A DNA stretch of 64,000 nucleotides. Origin: Natrinema salaciae (GTDB taxonomy: Archaea; Halobacteriota; Halobacteria; Halobacteriales; Natrialbaceae). Every line of letters starts with the position of its first letter. Positions within the stretch are counted from its first letter, which is position 1. The stretch is taken from the NCBI RefSeq assembly GCF_900110865.1, contig NZ_FOFD01000003.1, positions 310,001 to 374,000 of the forward strand. The letters are read 5' to 3'. Shown here in pieces: positions 53,849 through 62,722 of this stretch. Under the pieces are notes generated by a model. The model worked only from the letters and a program-made list of their open reading frames with translations, had not been told where the DNA came from and did not search any database. Position numbers and translations under genes: made by a program.

Positions 53849-54268
53849 ATGAACTATCGAGCCGTCGAATCCGCGGGGGAGTACGTCGCCCGCCTCGAGA
53901 CCGGAGCCGACTGGCGGGCCGAGATCGAGTCGCTCGCCGACGCGGTCGAGGCAGACGCCGCCTGGTTTACCGCGATCGGTGCGGTCCAGGACGCCGAACT
54001 CTGGTTCTACGATCAGGACGAGTGCGAGTACTATCCGATCGCGTTCGACGAGCCCCTCGAGGTCGCCAGCTGTACCGGGAACGTGTCGCGGCTGGACGGC
54101 GAACGGTTCGCGCACACCCACGCGGTCCTCTCGGACGACGAGGGGACTTCCTACGCCGGGCATCTGAACGAGGCGACCGTCTGGGCCGGCGAGGTCCACA
54201 TGCGCGCCTTCGCGGAGCCTCTCGAGCGCGAGTACGACGAGACGACCGAGCTGGATCTCTGGCTCTAG
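53849..54268 (+). CDS. PPC/DUF296-domain protein
   Basis: A 139-residue single-domain PPC/DUF296 protein. Features are DWRAEIESLADAVEADAAWFTAIGAVQDAELWFYDQDE near the N-terminus, CTGNVSRLDGERFAHTHAVLSDDEGTSYAGHLNEATVWAGEVHMRAF in the middle and a C-terminal LELDLWL-like TTELDLWL. In plants this fold is joined to AT-hooks; archaeal stand-alone versions form trimers and are of unknown role. The stop is one base before the start of DNA polymerase D large subunit, so they share a transcript. Confidence 0.85.
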   Translation: MNYRAVESAGEYVARLETGADWRAEIESLADAVEADAAWFTAIGAVQDAELWFYDQDECEYYPIAFDEPLEVASCTGNVSRLDGERFAHTHAVLSDDEGTSYAGHLNEATVWAGEVHMRAFAEPLEREYDETTELDLWL

Positions 54269-54269
54269 C

Positions 54270-57200
54270 ATGCGCACGGAAGACGAACAGTACTTTCAGG
54301 GGCTCGAGGCGGAACTCGAGGCGGCTTTCGACGTGGCCGAGCGGGCCAAAGAGCGCGGCGGGGACCCGAAACCCGAGGTCGAGATTCCGGTCGCACAGGA
54401 CATGGCCGACCGCGTCGAGAACATCCTCGGAATCGACGGCGTCGCCGAACGGGTCCGCGAACTCGAAGGGCAGATGAGCAGAGAAGAGGCCGCCCTCGAA
54501 CTCGCCGAGGACTTCGCCGAGGGGCGGGTCGGCGACTACGAGACGAAAGCGGGCAAGGTCGAGGGGGCCGTCCGCACCGCGGTCGCCCTGCTGACCGAGG
54601 GGGTCGTCGCCGCGCCGATCGAGGGGATCGACAAGGTCGAGATCCTGACGAACGACGACGGCACGGAGTTCGTCAACGTCTACTACGCCGGCCCGATCCG
54701 CTCCGCGGGCGGGACCGCACAGGCCCTCTCGGTGCTCGTCGCCGACTACACGCGCGCGCTCGTCGGCATCGAACAGTACAACGCCCGCCAGGAGGAGGTC
54801 GAGCGCTACGCCGAGGAGATCGCCCTCTACGACAAGGAAACCGGCCTCCAGTACACGCCGAAGGCGAAGGAAGCAAAATTCATCGCCAAACACCTCCCGA
54901 TCATGCTCGACGGGGAAGCCACCGGCGACGAGGAGGTGTCGGGGTTTCGAGACCTCGAGCGCGTCGATACGAACAGCGCCCGCGGCGGGATGTGTCTCGT
55001 CCTCGGCGAAGGGATCGCGCTGAAGGCACCGAAGATCCAGCGCTACACCCGCAACCTGGACGAGGTCGACTGGCCGTGGCTCCAGGATCTCATCGACGGC
55101 AACTACTACGACGACGAGGAGGCGGACGCGGACGCCGATCAGGACGACGCTACCGACGAGACTGCCGAGGCCGACCCGGCAGAGACGGACGACGGCGACG
55201 CCGACGGCGACGAACCGACGGGACCGCCGCGCGTCGACGAGTCCACCAAGTTCCTCCGGGATCTGATCGCCGGCCGTCCGGTCTTCTCGCATCCCTGCGC
55301 AGCGGGCGGGTTCCGCCTGCGCTACGGCCGCGCGCGCAATCACGGCTTCGCGACCGCCGGTGTCCACCCCGCCGCGATGCACCTGGTCGACGACTTCCTC
55401 GCGACGGGCACCCAGATCAAGACCGAACGTCCCGGGAAGGCCGCCGGCGTCGTCCCCGTCGACTCCCTCGAGGGACCGACCGTCAAACTGGCGAACGGCG
55501 ACGTCCGGCGAATCGACGACCCCGAGGACGCCCTCGAGATCCGCAACGGCGTCGAGAAGATCCTCGATCTCGGCGAGTACCTCGTCAACTACGGCGAGTT
55601 CGTCGAGAACAACCACCCGCTCGCGCCCGCCTCCTACACCTACGAATGGTGGGTTCAGGACCTCGAGGCCGCCGGCGCGGACGTGCAGGCACTCGAGGAC
55701 GACCCCCGGATCGACCTCGAGTTCCCCGACCCCGAGGAGGCCCTCGAGTGGGCCCTCGAGTACGACGCACCGCTCCACCCCGAGTACACCTCTCTCTGGC
55801 ACGACGTCTCGGTCGACGCCATCCGAACGCTCGCCGACGCGGTCGACGGCGGCCGGATCGAGGGCGACCCCGACGGCGACGCGACACTCGTCCTCGACTA
55901 CACCGAACCGGTTCGCGACGCCCTCGAGACCATCGTCCTCGAGCACCGCCAGCGCCCGGACGAGGGTCGCATCGAGATCGACGACTGGCGGCCGTTCGTC
56001 CGCACGGTCGGCTGCGAACCCCGGCAGGCCGTCGCCGACGGCGCGACGCTCGAACCCGACGGACGGGAGGCGGCCGTCGAACTCGAGCGCACCTGGAGCG
56101 ACGACGACCTCTCCGAGCGCGCTCGAACGTGGGGCCACGACGAAGACGGCGACAACGCCATCGAGGCGATCAACGAGGTCGCTCCGTTCCGGGTCCGCGA
56201 ACGAGCGCCGACCCGGATCGGCAACCGGATGGGGCGGCCGGAGAAGTCCGAGCGCCGCGACCTGAGCCCGCCCGTCCACACGCTGTTCCCGATCGGCGAG
56301 GCCGGCGGCGCACAGCGAAACGTCGCCGACGCCGCCAAACACGCCGAGACCATGTCGGACACCCCCGGCGTCGTCGAACTGCAGATCGGTCGGCAACGCT
56401 GTGACTCGTGCGGGACGGAGACGTTCAAAAATCGGTGTCCGGACTGCACTACCCGGACGACGCCTGACTACCGCTGTCCCGACTGCGAGCAGCGCCTCGA
56501 GCCCGACGAGGCCGGCCGCGTCGAGTGCGACCGCTGCGAACGCGAGGGAACCTGCGTCGAGATCCGCGAAATCGACGTCCACGAGGAGTACCGCGACGCC
56601 CTCGAGTCGGTCGGCGAGCGCGAGAACGCCTTCGAGATTCTGAAAGGCGTCAAAGGGCTGTCCTCACGGAACAAGGTCCCGGAGCCCATCGAGAAGGGGA
56701 TTCTGCGGGCGAAACACGACGTCTCCTCGTTCAAGGACGGCACCGTCCGGTACGACATGACCGACCTGCCGGTCACGTCCGTCCGCGCGAGCGAACTCGA
56801 CATCGACGTCGGGCAGCTACAGGCGCTCGGCTACGAGGAGGACATCCACGGCGAGGCGCTGATCCACGAGGATCAGCTGGTCGAGCTCAAGGTCCAGGAC
56901 ATCGTCCTCTCCGACGGCGCGGCCGAACACATGCTCCAGACCGCCGCCTTCATCGACGACCTGCTCGAGCAGTACTACGGCCTCGAGCCGTACTACGAGT
57001 TCGAGGAGCGTCAGGACCTCGTCGGCGAACTCGTCTTCGGGATGGCACCGCACACGTCCGCGGCAACTGTCGGGAGAGTTATCGGTTTCACGAGCGCGGC
57101 GGTCGGATACGCACATCCGTACTTTCACGCCGCGAAACGACGGAATTGCGACGGTGACGAAGACTGTGTCATGCTCCTTCTCGACGGACTTCTCAACTTC

Positions 57201-57893
57201 AGTAAATCTTTCCTCCCGGACCAGCGTGGGGGCAAAATGGACGCGCCCCTCGTCATGTCCTCCCGCATCGACCCCTCCGAGATCGACGACGAGGCCCACA
57301 ACATGGACGTCGTCTCGGAGTACCCCCGCGAGTTCTACCTCGCGACCCGCGAGCAGGCCGACCCGGAGGCCGTCGACGTCGAGATCGCCGAGGACACCCT
57401 CGGCACCGACACCGAGTACACCGGCTTCGAACACACCCACGACACCACCGACATCGCGATGGGCCCCGACCTCTCGGCGTACAAGACGCTCGGCTCGATG
57501 ATGGACAAGATGGACGCCCAGCTCGAGCTCTCGCGCAAACTCGCGGCGGTCGACGAGACGGACGTCGCCGAGCGGGTCATCGAGTACCACTTCCTCCCGG
57601 ACCTGATCGGCAACTTGCGGGCCTTCTCCCGGCAGGAGACGCGCTGTCTCGACTGCGGGGAGAAGTTCCGCCGCATGCCCCTGACCGGTGACTGCCGCGA
57701 GTGTGGCGGCCGCGTCAACCTCACCGTGCACAAGGGCTCGGTGAACAAGTACATGCAGACGGCCATCCAGGTCGCCGACGAGTACGACTGCCGCGACTAC
57801 ACGAAACAGCGGTTAGAAGTGCTCGAGCGATCGCTCGAGAGCATCTTCGAGAACGACAAGAACAAGCAGAGTGGGATCGAGGATTTCATGTAG
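54270..57893 (+). CDS. polC: DNA polymerase D large subunit (DP2), intein-free
   Basis: The 1207-residue catalytic subunit of archaeal family D DNA polymerase. Family features include EVEIPVAQDMADRVENILGIDGV at the N-terminus, YYAGPIRSAGGTAQALSVLVADYTR (about residue 145), the zinc-ribbon cluster CDSCGTETFKNRCPDCTTRT (about 710) and the active site AAKRRNCDGDEDCVMLLLDGLLNFS, with its Asp residues near 960. A further Cys-rich zinc module (CLDCGEKFRR and CRECGG) is near the end. No intein is present at the active site, although some archaea have one. An acidic linker lies near residue 285. The DP1 subunit is elsewhere. Confidence 0.96.
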   Translation: MRTEDEQYFQGLEAELEAAFDVAERAKERGGDPKPEVEIPVAQDMADRVENILGIDGVAERVRELEGQMSREEAALELAEDFAEGRVGDYETKAGKVEGAVRTAVALLTEGVVAAPIEGIDKVEILTNDDGTEFVNVYYAGPIRSAGGTAQALSVLVADYTRALVGIEQYNARQEEVERYAEEIALYDKETGLQYTPKAKEAKFIAKHLPIMLDGEATGDEEVSGFRDLERVDTNSARGGMCLVLGEGIALKAPKIQRYTRNLDEVDWPWLQDLIDGNYYDDEEADADADQDDATDETAEADPAETDDGDADGDEPTGPPRVDESTKFLRDLIAGRPVFSHPCAAGGFRLRYGRARNHGFATAGVHPAAMHLVDDFLATGTQIKTERPGKAAGVVPVDSLEGPTVKLANGDVRRIDDPEDALEIRNGVEKILDLGEYLVNYGEFVENNHPLAPASYTYEWWVQDLEAAGADVQALEDDPRIDLEFPDPEEALEWALEYDAPLHPEYTSLWHDVSVDAIRTLADAVDGGRIEGDPDGDATLVLDYTEPVRDALETIVLEHRQRPDEGRIEIDDWRPFVRTVGCEPRQAVADGATLEPDGREAAVELERTWSDDDLSERARTWGHDEDGDNAIEAINEVAPFRVRERAPTRIGNRMGRPEKSERRDLSPPVHTLFPIGEAGGAQRNVADAAKHAETMSDTPGVVELQIGRQRCDSCGTETFKNRCPDCTTRTTPDYRCPDCEQRLEPDEAGRVECDRCEREGTCVEIREIDVHEEYRDALESVGERENAFEILKGVKGLSSRNKVPEPIEKGILRAKHDVSSFKDGTVRYDMTDLPVTSVRASELDIDVGQLQALGYEEDIHGEALIHEDQLVELKVQDIVLSDGAAEHMLQTAAFIDDLLEQYYGLEPYYEFEERQDLVGELVFGMAPHTSAATVGRVIGFTSAAVGYAHPYFHAAKRRNCDGDEDCVMLLLDGLLNFSKSFLPDQRGGKMDAPLVMSSRIDPSEIDDEAHNMDVVSEYPREFYLATREQADPEAVDVEIAEDTLGTDTEYTGFEHTHDTTDIAMGPDLSAYKTLGSMMDKMDAQLELSRKLAAVDETDVAERVIEYHFLPDLIGNLRAFSRQETRCLDCGEKFRRMPLTGDCRECGGRVNLTVHKGSVNKYMQTAIQVADEYDCRDYTKQRLEVLERSLESIFENDKNKQSGIEDFM

Positions 57894-58126
57894 CGAAATT
57901 TTGCTCTGCGGTCTACCACGCTGACGGCAGCATAGCTGCCGCACAGCGCGATGTCCCTCGGCAAAATTTCGATCGAAAGCACTCCTCCTTCACTTTCGGC
58001 GTCGCGAAGCGACGCCTTCAGGTCGGTCGTCGGCCCGCTCGCTCGGCCTTCGGCCTCTCTCGCGGGTGGTATCGGTGAACTGCCTGCCCTCCCCCGGGTC
58101 GCGCGGTTCGCCGCGGCTGCGGCGAA
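57894..58126. repeat. Cluster of nested inverted repeats downstream of DP2
   Basis: CGAAATTTTGC directly after the DP2 stop and GCAAAATTTCG at 57961-57971 are perfect 11-base inverted arms. Between them is CGGCAGC-ATA-GCTGCCG (57925-57941). To the right are GGCGTCGC-GAA-GCGACGCC (57998-58016) and TTCGCCGC-GGCT-GCGGCGAA (58107-58126). No gene is present in 57894-58173. The cluster could be a REP-like element, a mini-transposon remnant or terminators for the convergent genes. Confidence 0.6.
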
Positions 58127-58173
58127 CACGCGCTCCCGGCCGGACGGTGAACGGAGGAGAGAACGAACCAGCG

Positions 58174-59085
58174 CTAATCGCTGCTGGCGCGAGTGACTCC
58201 GGGCATTCCGGCCTTGGTGTACTGCGGCTCGGGCGCATACTGCGGGTCGGGAAGCCAGTTCCGGAGGCTCTCATTGAACCGGTCGGGTCGTTCTCGAGGC
58301 GTCCAGTGACCGCAGTCGTCGATCAGGTCCAGTTCGGCGTCCGGAATCAGGGTGGCTGCCCGGATCGACCATTCGACGGGAACGAGTGGGTCCTGTTTGC
58401 CGTGGACGAGCAGGGTCGGCACGGACAGCGACTCGAGTTCGTCGACGAAGTTCGTCTTGACGCGGCCGTTGAACGAGAGTTCGTTGTTCTGGAACGCTTC
58501 GAACGCCCGTATCGAGCCTGGTTCCATCAGCTTTTGCTGGGCGTCCTCGACGAACCGGTCGGACAACGAACCGGCGTCCGCGACGAGGCTGTCGAGGACC
58601 ATCCGAACGCTCCTCGTCGAGGAGCTGGCGGCGAGTTTCCCGAACTGGGTCATCCCGGGGATCTGTGACAGGACTTTCCACTGGAGAGCGCTCGGCAGTC
58701 GACCCCCGAGCCCGTAGCTGTCGACGAGCGTCAGCCGATCGACGCGGTCGGGGTTGTCGAGCGCGTAGCCGAGTGCGACGCCCCCGCCCATGGAGATGCC
58801 GGCGAGCGAGACGCGCTCGAAGGGAAGCGTCTCGAGGAACCCGTCGAGGATCTCGACGTAGGTCTCGACGGTGTGCGTGACCTCCCCCGTACTGTTCCCG
58901 TACTCCGGCCAGTCGATCGCGTAGACGCGGTAGTCGTCCGCGAGGGCGTCGATCGCGTGCCGCCACGAGACGGTCGCGTCGTCGATACCGGCACCGTGAC
59001 AGAGGACGACCGGCGGTCCGCCGGTCCCCGCTCGCCGATAGGCGATCCGACAGTCGCCGACGGTAGCGACACCGGTCCCGCTCAT
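58174..59085 (-). CDS. Alpha/beta hydrolase
   Basis: A 303-residue serine hydrolase fold protein. The oxyanion-hole region is VVLCHGAGIDD near residue 32, the nucleophile elbow is LAGISMGGGVALGYAL (Ser near residue 100), and the acid and base are in HGKQDPLVPVEW (about 230) and CGHWTPRERPDRF (about 260). This triad order and the cap between are typical of epoxide hydrolase, esterase or C-C bond hydrolase types; no substrate can be chosen. It converges on DP2 with a repeat cluster between. Confidence 0.92.
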   Translation of the reverse strand: MSGTGVATVGDCRIAYRRAGTGGPPVVLCHGAGIDDATVSWRHAIDALADDYRVYAIDWPEYGNSTGEVTHTVETYVEILDGFLETLPFERVSLAGISMGGGVALGYALDNPDRVDRLTLVDSYGLGGRLPSALQWKVLSQIPGMTQFGKLAASSSTRSVRMVLDSLVADAGSLSDRFVEDAQQKLMEPGSIRAFEAFQNNELSFNGRVKTNFVDELESLSVPTLLVHGKQDPLVPVEWSIRAATLIPDAELDLIDDCGHWTPRERPDRFNESLRNWLPDPQYAPEPQYTKAGMPGVTRASSD

Positions 59086-59491
59086 GATCGCATCACGTCG
59101 ATGATGTAATGAACCGAGGCCGTATTAGCAATCGGATTGCGCCTGGTGGGTGAGACCGACCAACATGCCGACGGGACGCTATCCGCCGATCGTCCCGGTT
59201 CGCGTCCCTCGAGCGGGCACACGCCGGCTGGACCGACAGTGTCGGAGAAGACCTGCGTGAGACGAACTATCATACCTCGTGTCTCTATCCGGGGGGTGTA
59301 TATTGTTTTCTATTACCGTGTGCCTATCTGTCATCCTGGCTGCAATCGCCGACGGCTGGCGGCTCGCTTTCGGTCGCGCCGCTCGGTTCGTCCTACTCGT
59401 CCTCTCTGGTTCTGGGCGTCTCACACCGTCGAACGGGTGGCCGCACAATGCGCGCTGTGTCTTTATCGCCGTCGCTGGTGTGGCCGTGTCT
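59086..59491. other. Intergenic region of about 400 bases
   Basis: A spacer between divergent genes. An AT-rich stretch (TATTGTTTTCTATTACC around 59299-59315) and a TCTTTATCGC TATA-like sequence at about 59459-59468 lie on the side of the rubredoxin-like gene. I saw no gene or RNA structure I could support. Confidence 0.5.
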
Positions 59492-59830
59492 ATGGTCAAA
59501 ACTGGCGAAACACCGGCAAAAGAGGGTGACGAAGAGGCAGTCGAGGAGGTGGCGAAACTCAATTTCGGACAGACGGTCTACGACGAGGACGGCAACAAGC
59601 TCGGCCGCATCCGGGGTTTCGAACAGAGCGGATTCTTCGTCACCACGCGCGAGGGTGCCGAGGCGATGAGCGTCGAACACGCCCGTTCGGGCCACGAGTT
59701 CGGCGAGGCGGAGCTCATGTGGCGCTGCATGGAGTGTGGCGAGATGGGCGAGATCAACGACGGCCTCCCTAAGGAGTGTCCGAACTGCGGGACCGAACGG
59801 GAGGATCTGATGTACTGGACCGAGGACTGA
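59492..59830 (+). CDS. DUF7130-like protein with rubredoxin-type zinc ribbon (copy 1)
   Basis: A 112-residue protein. The first 25 residues are charged and helical; then comes a PRC-barrel-like segment (FGQTVYDEDGNKLGRIRGFEQSGFFVTTREG), SVEHARSGHEFGEAELMWRC and a rubredoxin-like four-cysteine knuckle CMECGEMGEINDGLPKECPNCG. It ends in DLMYWTED. Its sister gene follows at 59919. The ATG at 59492 lies about 25-30 bases after TCTTTATCGC, supporting a leaderless start. The iron- or zinc-binding ribbon suggests a role in redox or nucleic-acid binding (unknown). Confidence 0.85.
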   Translation: MVKTGETPAKEGDEEAVEEVAKLNFGQTVYDEDGNKLGRIRGFEQSGFFVTTREGAEAMSVEHARSGHEFGEAELMWRCMECGEMGEINDGLPKECPNCGTEREDLMYWTED

Positions 59831-59918
59831 CTCGACGACTCGGGGGAACGGCCGTCGTCGAAATCGGATCGATTCTATATATCACGATAGGATTTATTCG
59901 GACTCGCATCGTAGAATC

Positions 59919-60227
59919 GTGCCAGTGAGTAACATGGCTCGGGAACGGCCACGACTGGGATTCGGGACGTGGGTCTACACGGCGGACGGCACGGAGATCG
60001 GCCGCATTCGCGGGGTCGACGAGAACGGACTCTACGTCACCCTTCGCGACGGAATCGAGGGGATGAGCGTCGAACACGTCCGCTCGGGGCAGGCGTTCGG
60101 CGAAGCCGAGCTCATGTGGCGCTGCTGGGAATGTGGCGAGCTAGGGCGGCTCGACCACGACGTGCCCGACGAGTGTCCGTCGTGCGGTGCCGACCGCGAG
60201 GACCTGTACTACTGGACCGAAGACTGA
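59919..60227 (+). CDS. DUF7130-like protein with rubredoxin-type zinc ribbon (copy 2)
   Basis: A 102-residue paralogue of the gene just upstream, with about 60% identical positions in the core by eye. Shared parts are GTWVYTADGTEIGRIRGV, MSVEHVRSGQAFGEAELMWRC and the four-cysteine CWECGELGRLDHDVPDECPSCG ending LYYWTED. It lacks the charged N-terminus of copy 1. GTG 59919 or 59925 and ATG 59934 are all possible; the TATA-like TTTATT at 59893-59898 favours the earlier ones. Tandem duplication with divergence. Confidence 0.85.
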   Translation: MPVSNMARERPRLGFGTWVYTADGTEIGRIRGVDENGLYVTLRDGIEGMSVEHVRSGQAFGEAELMWRCWECGELGRLDHDVPDECPSCGADREDLYYWTED

Positions 60228-60303
60228 GTCCGACCGCCGTCGCGTCGAGACCGAACTCGCCGCAAATCGGGGTACTGTAGTACCGGTCGTTCGAAGGTCC
60301 ACC

Positions 60304-61209
60304 ATGGAAATCGTCGTCTTCGGTGCCGGGAGCCTCGGCAGTCTCGTCGGCGGGTTGCTCGCGCGCGAGCACGACGTCACCCTCGTCGCTCGCGGGGACC
60401 ACGCGAATGCCGTCCGCGAATCGGGACTCCGCCTCGAGGGCGTCGGCGACCGCCCGTCGCGCGTGTTTCCGGCGGCGACGACCGACGGAACGGGTCTCGA
60501 GGCCGAGCTCGCCGTCGTGACGGTCAAGTCGTTCGACACCGCGGCGGCCGCCGAACGACTCGCGACGGGGTCGTTCGACGGCACGCTCTCGCTCCAGAAC
60601 GGCATGGGGAACGAAGCGACGCTCGCGGCGCGGCTCGAGGCCCCGGTGCTCGCCGGAACGGCGACCTACGGCGCGATCCGCCGGGAGCCGGGCGTCGTCG
60701 AATGCACTGGCAGCGGCGAGATCGTCCTGGGCGCTCGCGACGGCGGACCTGCGGCGATCGCAACTCGAGCCGGCGAGGCGTTCGCGGCTGCCGGCCTCGA
60801 GACGACCGTCGCCGACGACATGCCGCGTCGGCTGTGGGAGAAGCTCGCGGTCAACGCGGGGATCAACGCCGTGACGGCCCTGACCGCGACCGAAAACGGC
60901 GCGGTCCTCGAGGAGCCGGCCAACGATCTCGCGCGCGACGCGACCCGCGAGGCGGCAGCCGTCGCTCGCGCCTGCGACGTTTCCCTCTCGAACCGCGAGG
61001 CGACGGCTGCCATGGAGAGCGTCGCCGAGGCGACGGCCGCGAACACGTCGTCGATGCACCAGGACGTTCTGGCCGATCGCCGTACCGAGGTCGACTCGAT
61101 CAACGGGTACGTCGTCGACCGCGCGATCGAGCTGGGGATCGAGGTGCCGACGAATCGGACGCTCGCGGCGCTGATCAGGACGTGGGAACGCGGTCACGGC
61201 GTCCGCTGA
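60304..61209 (+). CDS. panE: 2-dehydropantoate 2-reductase (ketopantoate reductase)
   Basis: A 301-residue NAD(P)-dependent enzyme that makes pantoate for coenzyme A. The N-terminal Rossmann motif is GAGSLGSLVGGLLA (residues 7-20). Conserved elements include VKSFDTAAAAERL (about 80), LQNGMGNE (about 100), the catalytic Lys region RRLWEKLAVNAGINAVTALT (about 180) and the C-terminal SSMHQDVLADRRTEVDSINGYVV (about 243). The ATG at 60304 gives MEIVVFGAGSLG, the usual start. Archaea use this enzyme with pantoate kinase and phosphopantothenate synthetase. Confidence 0.93.
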   Translation: MEIVVFGAGSLGSLVGGLLAREHDVTLVARGDHANAVRESGLRLEGVGDRPSRVFPAATTDGTGLEAELAVVTVKSFDTAAAAERLATGSFDGTLSLQNGMGNEATLAARLEAPVLAGTATYGAIRREPGVVECTGSGEIVLGARDGGPAAIATRAGEAFAAAGLETTVADDMPRRLWEKLAVNAGINAVTALTATENGAVLEEPANDLARDATREAAAVARACDVSLSNREATAAMESVAEATAANTSSMHQDVLADRRTEVDSINGYVVDRAIELGIEVPTNRTLAALIRTWERGHGVR

Positions 61210-61319
61210 GGTCGACGCTCGGCTGCGATTTCGATCGGACTCCGCCGCCGACAGCAGCGACGCTACCGGGTCGAAATAGCGAAAACGGCAGATCGACTCC
61301 GCGCGTGACGAACGACGGG

Positions 61320-61685
61320 TTAGAACGGTGCTTCCGGTCCTTCGTCGGGCTCGCCGCCGTCCTCGTCGACGGTCTCGCCGGGGAAGGAGGGGCTCATGCC
61401 GCCGCCCATCTCGTCGCCGCCGTCCATACCGGTAGAGGCGTTGACTTTCTCGATTTCGGGAATCTCCTTGACCATCCGGCTCTTGATCGCCTGAATCGTC
61501 ATCGGCGAGATCCCACAGCCGCTGCAGGCACCGCCGAGGGCGATGCTGACTTCGCCGCTCTCGCGGTCGATGTCCTGAATTGCCGCGCTGCCGCCGTGCA
61601 TCTGAATCTGCGGGAAGTTGCGTCGCAGGAAGTTCGTCACGCGTTCCTCGAGGTCGTCCCCGTCGTTCTGGGTTTCGGTGCTCAT
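61320..61685 (-). CDS. NifU-domain Fe-S scaffold protein
   Basis: A 121-residue protein with a single NifU C-terminal domain. The CxxC is in GGACSGCGISPMT (about residue 55). The N-terminal helix FLRRNFPQIQMHGGSAAIQDID and the segment IQAIKSRMVKEIPEIEKV fit the family. A Gly/Met-rich, Pro/Glu-rich tail of 35 residues follows. It assembles or carries a [4Fe-4S] cluster. Convergent with panE. Confidence 0.92.
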   Translation of the reverse strand: MSTETQNDGDDLEERVTNFLRRNFPQIQMHGGSAAIQDIDRESGEVSIALGGACSGCGISPMTIQAIKSRMVKEIPEIEKVNASTGMDGGDEMGGGMSPSFPGETVDEDGGEPDEGPEAPF

Positions 61686-61767
61686 ACGCAGCCCTTGGGT
61701 ATCAGCCCCCCTAAACCTTCCGTCCGCCGTGTTCGGCTGCCGGCGGCTGAGACGCTGCGGGACCGCT

Positions 61768-62085
61768 CTATGCGAACCCGAACACCCGCCGGAGCTCGGT
61801 TTCGATCTCCTCGACGTGCGTCTCCAGAACGGCCTCGAATCGCTCCTCTTCGACGAGCACGCCCGAGAGGCGATCGTAGGGATCGGCGGGGAGTTCGACG
61901 CGGAATTCGCCGTCGCCCTCGTAGAAGGGCTCGCTCTCGTTCAAGACCTGCTGGTCGATCGCGTGGACGAGTTCGGAGTCGTAGCGATCGTTCATCCTGT
62001 TGAACGCGTTCTTGTACGCCTGCTGGAGTTCGGGAAAGTAGTTGGCGTATTTGTCCTCGAACTTCTCGGGATCGAAGTCGGCCAT
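61768..62085 (-). CDS. DUF5783 family protein
   Basis: A 105-residue acidic protein. The start MADFDPEKFEDKYANYFPEL and the later VHAIDQQVLNESEPFYEGDGEF and PYDRLSGVLVEEERFEAVLETHVEEIETELRRVFGFA are those of DUF5783, a haloarchaeal family. No catalytic motif or membrane segment is present. It is read leftward and lies upstream of the NifU-domain gene, separated by about 80 bases. Confidence 0.85.
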   Translation of the reverse strand: MADFDPEKFEDKYANYFPELQQAYKNAFNRMNDRYDSELVHAIDQQVLNESEPFYEGDGEFRVELPADPYDRLSGVLVEEERFEAVLETHVEEIETELRRVFGFA

Positions 62086-62297
62086 ACGCTAGTGCAACGG
62101 TAGCGAGGACAAAAGTCGGACGATCGGTCCGTCCGACGACTGCTGCTAGTGGCCGACGCGTGAGAACCGCGCTGCGGTCGATCTCGACACGGTGTCTCGA
62201 GAACACACCAACTCGCTGACGCTGTAGGCACTCCCTATATAGATACCCGCGCTTGCAAGCGGAACGAACACTCCCGCTCTCGGCGAACCCGACGTGT

Positions 62298-62687
62298 ATG
62301 CTCGCAGATCAGGACCCCATTCCGCGGGAGGCGCTCCCGCCGAAATGGGGGCTCGCCGACCGCTGTGACGATCGGCTCATCTATCGACACCGCCGTCCGG
62401 CGATCGAACTGATCGCGGAGGCCACCAGTGCCGATCGAGCCCACCCGGGGCTCGGAATCTGTCGATGCTGGGAGCTTCGCTATCGCTACTTCCTCGTGGA
62501 TCGATCGATCACCGAGTCGATCGGTCGTGTCTCGACCCAGCGGGCCGCCGTCGACGGAGTACTCGAGTGCATGCACCGAATTCACGACACTATTTCGGCG
62601 GCAGACGGGCCGGTCGAGGTCGGCGACGTCCTCGATACCGTTTGCCTCTCCGATCTCGTCCCGTCCGACTTCTCCCAGTCGAAGTAA
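62298..62687 (+). CDS. Conserved hypothetical protein
   Basis: A 129-residue protein starting MLADQDPIPREALPPKWGLADRCDDRLIYRHR and containing LGICRCWELRYRYFLVDRSITESIGRVSTQRAAVDGVLECMHRIHDTI. Its Cys pair (CRC) and Trp may matter but no family is recognised. It resembles small haloarchaeal proteins with a beta-rich first half and a helical second half. A TATA-like CCTATATAGATA near 62233 places the transcript start near 62262, giving a leader of about 36 bases. Confidence 0.7.
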   Translation: MLADQDPIPREALPPKWGLADRCDDRLIYRHRRPAIELIAEATSADRAHPGLGICRCWELRYRYFLVDRSITESIGRVSTQRAAVDGVLECMHRIHDTISAADGPVEVGDVLDTVCLSDLVPSDFSQSK

Positions 62688-62722
62688 TCGGGTCGACCGC
62701 TCGTTCCCGCTCTCCACCCGAC

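Noticed and set aside
53967-56582. An 871-codon open frame on the minus strand.
   Set aside because: It is antisense to DNA polymerase D large subunit; no motifs.
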